Origin: Dipetalonema caudispina
Taxonomy: Eukaryota; Nematoda; Chromadorea; Rhabditida; Onchocercidae
Length of the DNA: 64,000 nucleotides
Reading direction: 5' to 3'
Assembly (NCBI GenBank): GCA_013365325.1
Contig: JABVXV010000294.1
Span: 1-64,000, forward strand
Below the pieces are notes generated by a model. That model did no database searches and was not told the DNA's origin. It saw nothing but the letters and a program-made list of their open reading frames with translations. The position numbers and the translations under genes are program-made. This document shows, in pieces, positions 11,373 through 25,300 of the stretch (its first letter is position 1; each line of letters opens with the position of its first letter).

Positions 11373-11818
11373 ATGATGAATCTCGCTAGTTATGCGTACA
11401 GATTTATTACCAGACGTTTTTCAACCCTTTTCTTGGCACTAACTGTTGGAGCGATTTCAACAGATTTGATCATTGATAAGGGTGGTGATTATCTCTTCAA
11501 TCAGGTATTCATATTAATAATTTTAATTTATCTATTACAACCGGCATTGCGTTGCACAGAGTTTGAAGACGGAGAGTGAGTTTTTGTGATAAAATATGAA
11601 ATATAAAAAACTTCACAACTCTTCATAGCGATTCACTTCTATCTGGTGATTCTTGTCTTTTTCAACTGTATATATCGGACCCAGTTGATACTTTTACTCA
11701 TTGCAGTTATCACTGTTTAGTTCAGAATGCTATGAAATTTATTTTTCAGTACAACAAAGGGAAGTTATGGAAGGACATCAAGGATAAATATGTTGATGAC
11801 TTGGCTTTTATGGGATGA
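11373..11818 (+). CDS. Cytochrome b-c1 complex subunit 9 (UQCR10/QCR9 family)
   Basis: Small supernumerary subunit of mitochondrial complex III. Two exons, 11373-11504 and 11750-11818, join in phase 0 to give 66 aa, the size of human UQCR10 (63 aa). The first exon encodes YRFITRRFSTLFLALTVGAI, matching the basic start (R-R-x-S-T-F-A) and single hydrophobic helix of the family, followed by a G-x-D/Y block. The second exon encodes YNKGKLWKDIKDKY, a close match to the family signature N-E-G-K-L-W-K-H-I-K-x-K-Y. There is a second ATG immediately after the first (MMN). It is the only plus-strand gene in the first 30 kb. Confidence 0.92.
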
Positions 11819-12393
11819 TATTCATCTTTTTCCCAAATACTAATGAATCCCCATAGACTCGGAAGTAGTGATTGTTCATACCAGTATATCTCGGTGCTCG
11901 GTAATTGTTATTAACTTTTATCTTATTTTGTATAAACAAGTGTTCGATTTCTTAACAAGTATACATCACATAACAGCAAGATTTCATTTTAGGACAAATA
12001 AGTCGTAGGCTTAGAGTTAACTAAGGCTTCTTCTCAAGGAAAATTGACGGATTACTCTCGTAAGAAGGGAAAACTCGGCTAAATTCAAGCAACAATTATA
12101 TGAAAAGCTATTATAGCTATAAATGACTTTTTAATTTCTCGAAAGAAGAAGCTTGAGTTACGTCTGATTTACCAGCAAAAAACCAATGCATTTTCAAAAT
12201 TTTCGAAGATACTTCTTGCAGTTCATCCAAAGCAGTCTTATCTTATTCAGCTATTTTGAAAATGCATAACACAAACAAGTTATAAATAACCGTAATTAGA
12301 AAACTTTGCTTTTTCCTTTTTTAAAATATGTAATATGGAATCATTCATAAACATCTGAAGTTGGAAAAAAAAACTGAACTTCAAACTTTCCAA
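11819..12393. other. Convergent spacer between uqcr-10 and bud-31
   Basis: The two genes converge here. The sequence holds their 3' regions only. I see no further exon or repeat. Confidence 0.5.
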
Positions 12394-13520
12394 TTATCCC
12401 GAACATCCTCGGCATCCGCAGTGGACGCATTCTACCACGCGGCCCTAAAAATACCAATAAAATACGTATTCATGGTGACACAGCAGTCAATTATTAACTA
12501 CATACAATATGTGAGCATAATTTTACCACAGTTCCAAGCAAAACATATGTAGGTAGAGTACACGATATTTACGATTCACAAAGGGTTATAAAAAGTTATA
12601 GTGGGAATACACAATAACTAGAGGTAGAATATGTAAGATGCATAATCTAGAATTAAAGCACAAGGCTTTTCTTTTCCCTCGCGTTGTCCTCTCCGAACTT
12701 CACTTTCAAAAACTTGGAAAGCAGACTACTGGACATTTTAGTTGTTTTTACCCCATTATGTGAAATGGACATGAATACTACTTTGTATTTATCTAAATGT
12801 ATTTTCAGTCGATACATGATTCAGCCTGCAACCAGAGTGATTAGTGTTTTTTTATATTTTAAAGGAGATTCAGAAAGAGAAAAGAAAGAAAAATGATAAG
12901 ATCAAAATAATCAACCAACCACATCTAATTTACTCTTTGGTACACGACATATACAGTTGGTGCCAAAATTAGTATCCCTCGTTTGGATGCATCGTAAACA
13001 ACATAAATTCTCATATCCTTGTTTCTTCCACTTCGCTATCAATTTCTCATCCGCTAATTTGGTATCCAAACAAAACTGATATAATTCTCTGCTGATTACT
13101 TGGCGCTTGTAGTATAAATCATAAATATATCTCGATCGTTGATGATGTATCTAGAAGAAAATCAGAAAAATGTCAATTTTATCATATAAATACCATTCCA
13201 TGGATGTCATTCTAATCTGCATACTGTCACATGAGTACTGATTAAATGCATCACATACGTATATCATTTAATTATGTGTTGAGAATATACCGGTGGTATA
13301 CTCCTCCTCCTCTCATTTTCTTGTTCGCTTTCCTTTTTCAAAAACATCGAACACTAACCTTAAAGATAGGCCAAAGGGTTTCTGTCTTACGTTTCCCTTC
13401 GTGAGGATCTGTTTCGGCTTCACGCATCTTCGCTTCGAATTCATCTAATGTTGGCTCAATTAAATCCCATCCTTCTGGTGGTTGCTTATGCATTCGTCGT
13501 AAACGACTCGCAACAGACAT
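12394..13520 (-). CDS. bud-31: BUD31/G10 splicing factor
   Basis: Conserved nuclear component of the activated spliceosome. Three exons, 13520-13359, 13150-12920 and 12444-12394 (TAA), give 146 aa against 144 in human. Exon 1 encodes [19 protein letters not shown] and [14 protein letters not shown]. Exon 2 encodes [20 protein letters not shown] followed by [12 protein letters not shown]. The last exon is only 51 nt and encodes [16 protein letters not shown]. Together these supply the cysteine-rich zinc-binding set of the family. Without the short last exon the frame would read straight into a stop, so that exon is needed for the zinc sites. The ATG at 13520 is chosen because it matches the family start; the codons upstream do not. 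Confidence 0.95.
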
Positions 13521-15591
13521 TATCACTTTCCCAGTTTGAAATTTGGGAATTCCAAAAACCTTGTAATGACAGCAATTTCATGAATAAATAATAATAATCT
13601 GCTGAATACTTCCGAATAAGATTAATCGCTTCATTTTGATACATATATTTGATACCAACTACCTTTTTTTTTTTTTTTTTTTTTTTTTTTTCATTTTGCT
13701 AGATATCCATCTTAGATAAAAATGCTAGAATATAATGGAATTAAATATCATACTAAGGAACATCTTGGGTAATTGTTTGATAATTGACATTTTCAAGGTG
13801 CTAAGTTTAAATGATACTTCTAGTACTAGGATGCTTCAAAATCCGGTAATTCTGTTAGCTCCAAGAACCATTATCCTGAGAGAAAATGAAATACCACCGC
13901 CCATTGAGCACAGTATGAAATCCAAAATACAAAATTACAACTAAGAATACTGGGCAAACCTATCCCAACTTCACAGTAAATCCTTTAAAAATAATCTAAT
14001 TTTTATAGGGCCAAGATGGTCCGTTATATATTAACATCCCACATTATGTTTGTTAGTTAATGAATGATTCTTATTAAGTTACTTAGGAATGGATGGTTCT
14101 GTTACAATTGTTGTTGGTTTTGTTACTTTTTTTCTGGATCAAGTTTAGATTGTATTAGTTGTTCTTGTTACCGGAATTTTTTTGAATATATTTTTAATGT
14201 GGGTAAATTAATAAGCACAGGATAAAAGTATAAGTTACTGGGATTCGATTTTTAATATTCTAGAAAAAAACGTTAGATGGTAATTACTTTGTAAACTTCC
14301 CGAAAACTATTCATCTTTCATATCAGACTTTCATCTATAAATATAGGATAAGTGAGATGTAACATTTATTACATTAATCTAGCTATTAGTTTACTGTAAG
14401 ACTAGCATGATTACATTTATTCATGCCTTGCATCTTGGATTGTTTCATTGTTATATTGTTTTATCCTCTTCATCTCCTTTATGTTATAGCATTCCTGATT
14501 TTCCGACCGTTACTTTTTTTTTTTTTTTTTTTCTCGCTAATTATGAATAAGCAACAAATTTCAAATTTTATTCTTCTACAAAATAATCACGTCATGCCGT
14601 TTTTTCCTTTTCACTGATCATTCTCAATCATTTCAATCATAATTTTTTCAGATTTTAATTACAGTAATATTAGATGGAATATTTTAGTAATAACTTATAA
14701 TAATTCCATTATATTAATTCAGATTATGACAACATCCTCAAGTTATTGTACTCCAAATTTCTGAAGGATTTTACTCCTTGCTTTCTTTTCTATCCGTTTT
14801 TTCCATTATCTTTTGAAGTTTTCGTACATTCCGACTACTATTTCTTTTCTATTTTATCTTTTGGTGGAAATCCCAATGTACTCATTAATTCAACTTGATT
14901 AATTATATGTCGAAAGTTGACAAGTGTGTCAAAATTTGAGTCATGCTTGCTACATAGCCGTTGATAATGGCAATTATAATTGATTAGTGGTCTTCTACAA
15001 AGTTATTATTTGCATTTTATCGGTTGATGATATTTCAGTTTTTCCTTTCATCTTTGGTATTTACGTTTTGCTTTATTGCTAATTCCTCTCTCGTAGCACT
15101 AAATAAAATTTATTCAATGATATGATGATATGTTCGATTGTTTTTCTGCAGTTTTAGGAGGTTAATCATATCATTACTATTTATTTTAACTATTTTTAAC
15201 TATCATTTTCTCATCCATTATTTGTAACTATCACTTTTTAATTTGTATTCTTCTTATTTCCACTTCATTAATTACTATTTCCTTGAAATTTCCTGTATTT
15301 ATATCTTCCATTGTTATTTATTCAAATTAAAAATACCTGCTCTATAATATTCCACGTATACCATACGTTTACAGGAAATGACTTAGAGCAGAGACAAATA
15401 TTGTTTTTCGATTCATGCATTTATATATAATTTAATCCACATCATAAATATCAAAGTAGAGCAAGTCCAATAATATGAAAACTCTAAACACTTATAATGA
15501 TAAATAAATAAAACTGTAATTTTAGCGTACGATGGATGAAAATAATATCTTTTTATGATTGTAATATGTTTGGAATAACTGATGTAATTAA
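13521..15591. other. Intergenic, AT-rich
   Basis: No gene is supported. There is a long T run near 13661-13691, copy B of the dispersed repeat near 14.0 kb, and scattered T runs. An open plus-strand frame at 13735-13944 has no similarity I recognise and no splice context. Confidence 0.45.
14008..14175 (+). repeat. Dispersed repeat, copy B
   Basis: Diverged copy of the element at 10191-10360, same orientation, starting at ggccaagatggtccgtt. It lacks the perfect hairpin of copy A because the left arm is not conserved. Confidence 0.5.
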
Positions 15592-15838
15592 CAATCGGAT
15601 AAACACAAACTGAGTATCACTGACAATCAGATATGCACAAACGGTTATTGACAATCGGATAAGTACAAGCTACATATCATTGATAATCGGTTAAATACAA
15701 ACTAAATATCAAGGATAATTGGTTAAATATAACTATACATCATTAACAGTCGGATAAACACAAACTAGATGTCACTGACAACCAGATATGCAGAAACTAT
15801 CATTGATAATCGAATAATTATAAACTAATCTCATTGAT
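15592..15838 (+). repeat. Degenerate 28-32-bp tandem array, about 8 units
   Basis: Units begin with (c/t)aatcggataa or caatcagatatg and end with atcattga. Lengths read 32, 28, 32, 32, 31, 32, 28 and 31 bases. Two units share the same 4-base contraction (the catatgc-type units near 15624 and 15780), which suggests duplication of a pair of units. The array sits about 475 bp downstream of the polq stop. Confidence 0.75.
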
Positions 15839-16138
15839 GAGTCGATAAGAAGCTAATCAAATCAGAACAAAGACTAAATAATATAGTAAGAGTACTAGAT
15901 AATGACATAATTTGATCAGTGAACTTTCTTGTTCGGAATTCGCTCTCAAAAAGGAAACTACAGAAGTGGAAAAATTTTCTGCAGTGAAAAAAACTACTGT
16001 TAACTTCTTCTTGGAATAACTTATACACCGCTTATTGTTCTATGTGTGGTTATATAATCTGTTGCTAGGTGATGTTGCACATGAAAACAATTGTAACATG
16101 TCAAATAAAATCAGGAATAGTGCATTGTCGGGAATTGT

Positions 16139-16144
16139 TTTATT
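16139..16144 (-). terminator. Candidate poly(A) signal of polq
   Basis: AATAAA on the minus strand, about 170 bases after the polq TGA. Confidence 0.4.
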
Positions 16145-16313
16145 TTTGAAAGAAGAAATTCTAAAATAGGTATCAATCGGTAAAATGAGATTTAAATAAT
16201 TAATACTTGACAAGATAACCTCAATAACAGGTGGAAAACTGGATTTTCTTCTTACTAAAACGAAAGTTCCCTGGAATGGTCCTTGACTGGTGACTCATAG
16301 CTGATTAAAACCT

Positions 16314-19300
16314 TCAAATTTCAGCACATTCCTGAAGTTCCCCCCAACTTTTTCCGGATGAAATCTTAACTGCCAAAGGAACTCGTAAATTTGGGATAAC
16401 TGATGTCATGGAATGCTTGATAATTTTAACAATTGAAGCTACCGAACTTTCATCCGTTTCTACTAACACTTCATCGTGTATTTGCATGACGATAGATGAA
16501 TTAGTACCTGAAATGCAAATATACATCAATCTGTTAAATACTCAAGAATTTCCCACAAATTTTAAAACATTCTGCATTCAGTCACTCTTCAAAGAAGCCA
16601 ATCAGTCCTTAAGATCATTGTTCTTGATATTATTGCTATATATTCACACACTATCCTCTACATTAGATTATATCTCTTGATTTTCCACCCTTTATGTAGA
16701 AAAGAAGGAAAAAAAAATTGACCCAATAAATTCTTGTGCAAATTCAACAGCGCCATCTTAAACAGTTCAGCTGCCGAACCCTGCAAAGTGTATGAAAAAT
16801 AACTTTAAAACGGAAAAAAAATTAGCATTTTTGAAGAGAGGGAAATGATAGTACACAATATTCATTGTTCAAAGACAGCATATCTTAAACAAGATCGATA
16901 TTTGAAAATATTTAAATGTCTCAATTATATATTCCAGTTCTGGTTGATTACATAATGCTGCTATCATTCTTTTTCGAAAATGTCTCATTTTCTAATCAAT
17001 GTCCAAATTTAATACGATTATATTCTTTCTACTGCATCACAAAAACTTGTAAGGCACAATAAACAACAAAAAAAAGATTTTATCTTATTTATCTATAAAT
17101 TTCATCCTTCACTTTCCCTCATCAATTTGATGCTTGAAAGATATCCGACTAATTGTACCAAAAATTGAATAAGACTGATTTCGGAAATCTTCGAATATCG
17201 TTAAGCATGCTAAGAAGATGGCATTTTGTTCCAAAAATTTCATGAGCTTATGCCATAAAACCCTCACACTTCGTCAAATCACTTAATTGAAGAGATGGAT
17301 AAAATGAAATAAGTTCACGATTAAAAACAATGTTGCATCATCAAGATGCCTCAGTTGTTAAACTGTATTAGACCGTTACACTGTATTACCAAATAAGCCA
17401 GTATATCGACATTGATTTATAGAAAATTAAATGTATGCAACATCTACCTGTATACAAGTATTGATAGCTTGCCGTTCAGCTTGAGCTAATTCCGTTTGTA
17501 GCATACCAGCTATTTGAGGTAAAAATCGTCGACGACCTAATAGAGTACTCACGAATCCATTAGCCCGACATAATGCTAACATTTTATCCATCCATGTTCG
17601 CACTTCTGCAAAAAAAAAAAAAAAAAAAAAAATATTTATACAGAAAGCTTTATCGTTATTATTTATATAGCAATTGCTACCTCATCTATGACTCTAATAT
17701 TGAAGAAAGTAAGAAAATAAAACAAGAGTAAATTGGTAAAAAAAAAAGTTAAGGAGTAAAAAAGCAGCAACTAAAAAAGTGTAGGAAAGAGTTAGTTGGA
17801 AGAAAATAAATTGTTCTCATCTTTTTATTTAAACTTTAATCACGAACAAAAATTTAAATGTAATTGTATTAATGCAAAAATAATACTTTTAAATATCCTA
17901 CTGTCAACAAAATGACATTAATAAAACTGATAAAAATTGTTTTTTTTGATTCGATTAAATAATTTCCTAAGATTTACTTGGAAATTGCTGGAAAAAAGAC
18001 ATGATCAGTTGTTGTGCGTGCTGTTTTTGTATACCCAGTTCCTTACCCAACGATGTAGCGCCCATGCCATAGATAATACCGTAACAAAGCTGTAAAATCA
18101 AACTAGAACATTTTTATTTTTCAGAAATTTAACTGCAAATTTTTTTCCACGGTCTAATTTACCGAAGTATCTGGTTCAAATATATCTGGGGAAGAACTTT
18201 ACTCCAATAAATATTATTAACCTGTTTTACTTTGTTCCGATCCACTTTGATATGCAACCTTTCGTTGGCATTCCATCTATTCGTAATAATTTCGAAAAAA
18301 TCACCCTCAGCCAAAAACACAGATATGAGCTGAGGATCAGCTGACAGATGTGCTAACATTCGCATTTCTAATTGTCGATAATCAGACGATAATAGAATCC
18401 TATCTTAAACATATCAAATTAACTTAGCAAAGAAATTGTAAAAAAAAACAGTAGCTTGCACTGCTGTCATTTCATAAATGGAAACTGCGATTTTGGATGA
18501 AATAAAAAATTGAAAATTAAAAATTAATAGAGATGATCTATCACTTTTCGCAGGAAAAATGGATTAACTTCTCAGCAAGCTTCGAATTTTTTGCGCTGTT
18601 CATGTTTCTAACATTTATGTCATCAAATTAACGCTTTTTGAAACGGTTAAAAGTAATTTACAAACCTTTCGGAGCGATGAACAGTGACCGGATGGAAAAA
18701 CCATCGATGATTGCACTTTTTTGCACATTCTGCACATTTGGATGTACTGTTAAGACACGACCAGTGCAGCAATGTGTTATAAAATTAGCATGAATCCGTC
18801 CATCAGGACAACATGATTTTAAAAGTGCTGGCAAGGATGTCTGAAAAAGTGCTTATAGAAATTTAAAAAAGTTTTAAAAAAATTATACCAAAGAAAATAA
18901 TGCCTTCAATTACTATAACAATCAAAAATACGGATAGTACTAACTTATACGACAAAGCTAACGATATAATCAGATGTTATCATAATCCATGATTTTAGTA
19001 TGGAGGATTACTAACCGTCAAAGCGGTATTCATTCGTCTCCATTCCAAAATTAAACTTATTATGGGGTACTTTGGAGCTAACTGTTGCAGGACAATTTTG
19101 TTGGTCGAATAATGTCGACCAGTAGATACATTCGGTGGAGGAATTTGCAAGCGCACAAAAAGTATCTGAAGAATACAAAATCACATTAACAATTCTCATA
19201 TATTTTCTATGCATTCATCCATTGATATCACATGTATTGTTTTAGAACTATTTTAAGTTTAAATATAATATCAATTTACAATTTCAAAATTTGGGACGTA

Positions 19301-22300
19301 CATAGAAACTCATTTATGTGATAATTAAATCAGCATGCAAAGAGTGAACACCATTCGATACCTGAGAAATTTCCGCTGCTGAACCAAAGTTAAATGGAAT
19401 TCCGGCAATACCATACGCCTTTGTTTCAATTTCCGTTAATTTTCGTTTAACCTAAAATTATTAATACGACTTAACAAAAATTCTGATAAACACATCTTCA
19501 AATCATGTAAAATCTTCGCCTTTTCTCTGATTCGAAGAAATCCAAATCAAAAAGGAAAACTTAAAAAATAAAAATTTGAAAAATTAAAAACGTATAATAC
19601 CTTAGAATTCAGAGTTCTAGCTTTATTCGCATCGAAAGGTATACCCACAGTTTCTATTTCACTGAACAAAACAACTGATTGTAATTCCAGTTCCACAGAT
19701 TTAATCGAAGATAAACGAATAGCAGCAAACATCAAGTCATCATGCATATGCAAGCATATAAATGCGCTCATTGCCGCTCCTAATCGTGGTGTCGCATTTC
19801 TTAAAATTACTGCACGTTCCGGCGAAGTAAGTTGTGAAACTAAATCCTGAAATAAGATAAAAAGCATAGATACAGAACAGAATCGTAAAACGTAATGTGA
19901 TAGTTTGGTATCACAAACAACTTCTTTAAGATCAATAAAACTTCAGCATAGATTTGTCAAATAGTTTGTAGATTTTTAAATATCTTTCTATCCTATTTTA
20001 CCGAGGGTAAACTGATCGTAAGCTATTATGGAATGACTGGAAAAGGATGAACAAATCAAAGATTAACTTTTGATTGAAGGCAATTAAGCGATCATTATTT
20101 GATAAAAATTTCGAGAAAAAAAAAACCTGAAACGAAAGGGCGGAATCACCATCCAATGCACGATAATGAGCCAAGTATGAAAGTGTTTGTATACAAATAC
20201 AGCGATTAAATAGCGAAAGTCGGCAGTTTCCATCTCGAAAATATCGTAACGTCCGTGAAAATGATAGTAAATCATAGATATATTTTTGTTGTTCAGACTT
20301 TAGTATACTATCCAATGCTTCTAGTCGTTCATGGATTTCAATTTCAGAAACACATTCTGGAAAAAGCATAACTATGACCGATGAAACGTATAATTATCAA
20401 ACTATTCAATTTAAAATAAATTATGGCATTTAAGCAAGATATTGCTTCATCAAATTGTCAATAATTTGGTGGTAAAAAGGTAATATAAAAAAAGTTACTG
20501 CAATGCTTTGTTATCATTTGAAATCAAAATAGCAAAGTTTAACTTCAAAATTAAATTTCGACCTGTGACGATATAAATTAAAATTAACTTACGTGGTCTA
20601 AAATCAATATAAACACATTCTTCATTTAATGCGCATAAAGCAACCCCAATTATGTCTCTGTTGCACATAGCAATACCCAAACCTATCTGACTCCAATACT
20701 TTTGTCGTATCAATAACTGCTCCCATGCTGCACGAGATCTGGAAATTTACACGAGATATGATAATTTTAGTAAATAAATTCTATCAATTTCTTTTTAAAG
20801 TTTCACATAGATTATTCGAGTTTAAATTGAAGAAGGCATCAAATTTTCTTTTTCAAACAAATAAATATACCCGCAAACATCTATAATTTGAAATTCGGTA
20901 GTTCTTGTTTCATTACTGTCGAAGTGTTTAATATCGTTTTTAATACTTTCATTAAATTTAATTTCTTTTTCCACAGATATCACAGAAGATGATTCAGTTT
21001 TTAACATTTTATGCAGAGGGCTTTGGAAACTTGGTGATCTTGGAGACTGATTAATCGAAAATCGTCGATCATTACGTTTCACGCAATATGTTGAATTTTG
21101 CGGTGTATTAAATGATTGCAAACTAATCGATGAACAAGATGTCTGATCAAACAAATCGTTACTACGATCAAAAATCGATCGACTTCCAATACTTTCATCC
21201 GAATTTACAATTTCTTTTTCTTCTTTAATACTTTCAAGTGTTGTCTGTTGTGACATGACACAGTCGACTGTTGATGATGGTTCACTAAATTGAATTATGG
21301 ACGATTTCTTCGATATAGAATTTAGAAAATACTTCGCCTCAGCTTTTTGTACATTATCATTTTGCAATCCAAAAGTGGCTGTTGGTGTTGCTGTAATTGT
21401 TGCAATCATTTCAGTTTCGTTTTTGACCGAATTAAAAATATCCAATGATTCAAATATTTTCAGATCAGTAAGTTCATCTTGCTGCTTTTCTGACTTAATT
21501 TTATCAAGTTTCTCGTTGTTAGCTAGAACGGTAATAGCTTCTAGTGCTTGAGTAATTTGTTCAGTTTTACTGGAACATTGACTACAGCCAAAACGTAATA
21601 GTGTTTCATCCGACATCGAAGTGTGGGCAAAATCCATACATAACTGTTCAACATTATCCACAATCAATCTATCCGTATTCTCTTGTTCAGTTGTCGAATA
21701 ATCATGCAAAATAGCTTGTTCCACATCGTCCAATTTATCAATTTTCAGTAATTTCATTTTCGGTGGTCGCTTTTCAATTACTTCTACTGTTTGGGTTAAA
21801 CTTTGAGTGCTTGCTGTACTTTGTTCATCCGGATTTTTAGAAGTATTTGTGATCGGAAAAATTTCATGCTGCAAAATGATAATATCTTCAAATTGTCCAT
21901 GAAAGTTCAGTCTATATTCGTAATTAAGCAATAAGCACCAATTAAGACATGATTAGATTAGTAGATGACTGTATTGAACTAACCGCTCATATAATTAAAA
22001 CTTGAAATTTTCTGCTTCAGAAGTATTACAAACGGTAGAGTAGTGCTGCGACAAGTAGTTCGAAGCTAGAAGATTCAAATTTCGAATGAAAATTGAAATC
22101 TATGAAAAAAATTGTCTAGTTGGTAATAAATTACCTAAGTAGTTTAGGTAAAGTTATTTACTTCAGTCATTCACGGACATTTATTAACTCAAGAATATCA
22201 ATTTTTGCTTACAAAAAAAGTTAAACTATCTAACTTCTGATGTTTGGTTGGAAAAATTTACTAACCGTGAAGAAATCACACGAAGTAAGGTCAACATCTG

Positions 22301-25300
22301 AGAACATAGAATTAGGGCCCATACTATTATCATCACATTTACTGCTTATTGCACTCAAGTCACCATGATTATTTTCACAAACTGATGTTAACGTGGAAAA
22401 CAGAGAATTAATTTTGGCATCCGAGAATATACCGATAGCCCTGCAATAGAATTATTAAATTAAAACAAAAGTAATATTGACCATGATCAAGTCTAAGTTA
22501 ATGGTTTACCATACACAACCTCATCTGATAGTAGCGCAAGTGACTAATTGTTGCAAATAATCAAGAGAATATCGGTAAAGGTACCCAAAAAATTATTTTA
22601 TTGACAAATTAGATTGCTGCTAACCGTAGCTGACAAAAGTCATTGTCATATCGATTCAGAAAAGATCACCGAAAGATATCTTTCAAGATTACTTTCATGA
22701 GCAGTTTTAATTCTATATTGAGAACAAAATGCTTTACAGGATTTGATGGGACCCAATAACGCAATACTTTAGTAGGGATTAATCTAATGAACGGAATAGT
22801 TAATTCTATAATTTATTGAAATTAATGACAAACCATTAGTTTGGTTAGAATCACTTTCAGATTATTTAGTTTGCTTTTTAAGTAAAGTTGGTAAAAACAA
22901 TATCTTTAAGGACAGATTACCAAATGCATTTCATCAATTTCTATGAAAAATTAGATTTTTTCCAGTCTTCATAACTGAATTGAATTCAACTGATTTTTTG
23001 ACCTTTCCTTCTCATGTCCTTCTTAATCTACCAAAATGAAATACGTTAGTCTGCTCGATTGTGATAGTATACAAGATTATTAACAATTAGATATACCGCA
23101 AGGTACTGGATGTTCGTGAAATTCAGATATCCTAGCATCAGAAACAGTTATGCTAAAGCAGGAAATGACCTGAGGGAAGAGGAAAGATGTAGACGGGCAC
23201 GTTGAATTAATATTTGAGCTGCTTCAACATCTGTCATTAAACCTTCCCCTGCAAGCCAACGATTCAATCCTTCATTATTATCACGCCTGTAATTAATTAA
23301 GAATTGATAATAACAAAGAAAAAAAGAAAAAAAAAAAGGAATTGTAACACAAATCCCAATGAATACTAAAAAAAAATTTTACACTGCATTTTATCTAATT
23401 TTTATCTCGTCAAAAATTTTTATAATAAAGAAAAAATCAATCAATCAATAAAGCCTATCTTCAAGTATTGTGTACTTCTTTAACAATTTACTGCAAACAA
23501 TTCTTGCATTATTGATACTATTAAATATTTTAATGATTCATGCATTTTCTAATTGAAATTTTCTGTATAGTTTATGTCCATTTTTTACATATTTCTCGAT
23601 TAACACATTTATTTTCATTCATTTCATATATTGCAAATCTTTCCTTTCTTTCTTTTTCAGTTTTATTCTCCCTCCTTCAAACTTTTACTAATTTCATCAT
23701 TCTATTCATTCTTTTCTATATGATTACGTAATATTTTGGTACAATCATAAACTATCTTTCTTGAACAAAAGATTATTCCTCCTATTTAATCACAATCATT
23801 TGTTTGAAATATGATGGCCTTGAAACGTATGGTGCTGTCTATTTGTCCATCCTATTGCTATTATCTTTCACTTTTCTTCCATTTCCATCTTCCATTATCC
23901 CAAATTACTTTCTTTTTACTACTTCACTACCAAACTGTTGCCCAATTGCTACTAATTAAATGGATGACAGCTAAAAAGCTCATCAATATATCATGTTTAT
24001 ATATGTCCATATGTATCTTTTATATATGTATGTCCATATGTATATTTATATATGTGATTGTTGTAAATACTAAATGAACGAAAATGCTCCTCAGTTTATT
24101 GTTGCCTTATGGTGGAAGTTGATGATGATGATGTTATATATCATTTCATTCTTCTTTTAAATTCAATAATTTCTATGATTATTCTCTAGTGAAACAGATT
24201 ACATCATCTTTTCTACTAATATATATGAAAAAAACAGAAAGAAATAAATATTAATCAAACGTGCACTTATCTTTTGATAATTTATTAATTAGATCAGAGA
24301 AAGTGAAGAAGGTACTTATTTTAGATCACTTAATCTATCATTATAAATCTATGGATAACAAAGTATTTTTATCCTATTAAAGTATTTAAAGAATATAAAA
24401 TTATGTTTAAACAGCTTATAAAGAAATATAATTACAGGTGGAATAATAGTACATTTTTTAAATTAAATTTAATTTTAATTTATTTGCTGATTCAATATGA
24501 AAAAAGTGAAATACGAGAGCAATAGTTTTGATACTCTGCTGATTTAATTTAACACTGAAACAAGTTACTTTGTCAAAATTTTTAGAAACGATGCATCTAT
24601 CATTTTGACCAAAAATCTTTGTTAAAAATCTTTTCCTCAGATTGATTCCTTCCCACCATATTTTATTGATTTTTGAATTACTTATTATCAATTGTCATCC
24701 TACAAAGGACTTACTTATTGGTAATGCTTTAGCCGATTTATGCATCCTTTTTCTATGTATGAAAGTATTATGCGTTTTTTCTACAAGATTTACAACATTT
24801 CACAGTTATTAGCAGTTCATTGAAGCAATCATTTTGTATATTGCTTCTTAACAATGCAAAAAAACTATACCTTCGATCAAATATGCTTACCTGACATAAG
24901 GAACAACAGATCGTAAAATTTTCGTAATATCGTCAATTGAAGTGATAGCTAATGCAGAAACTGTTGCAACGTTAGCATTGTGGAAAGCTCGAGCTCTCGT
25001 ACCATCAATCCCTTCAATTTGAACCAATTCTGTCAAATCTTTGCGAACACCAAATGTTAATCGTTCGGAAAAACCATCTAATACACTTCGTAAATATGTC
25101 CAACCAAGTTTTTCGCAAAACGTCACAATCATATCTATAGAAAGTTTGATTTTAAAAGTGAAAATGAAATTTTAGGCAATAAAAACTGATAGTATAAAGT
25201 TGTTATCGCAACTTAAATTTGAAAAAAATGAATTCTTGAAATATCAATTTTGGAAAGTGAAAACTTTTTGGAAATTTAATTTTAATATGTTTACAGTCAT

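Noticed and set aside
13735..13944. Plus-strand 69-codon frame in the bud-31/polq spacer
   Set aside because: No splice context, composition like its flanks, no similarity.
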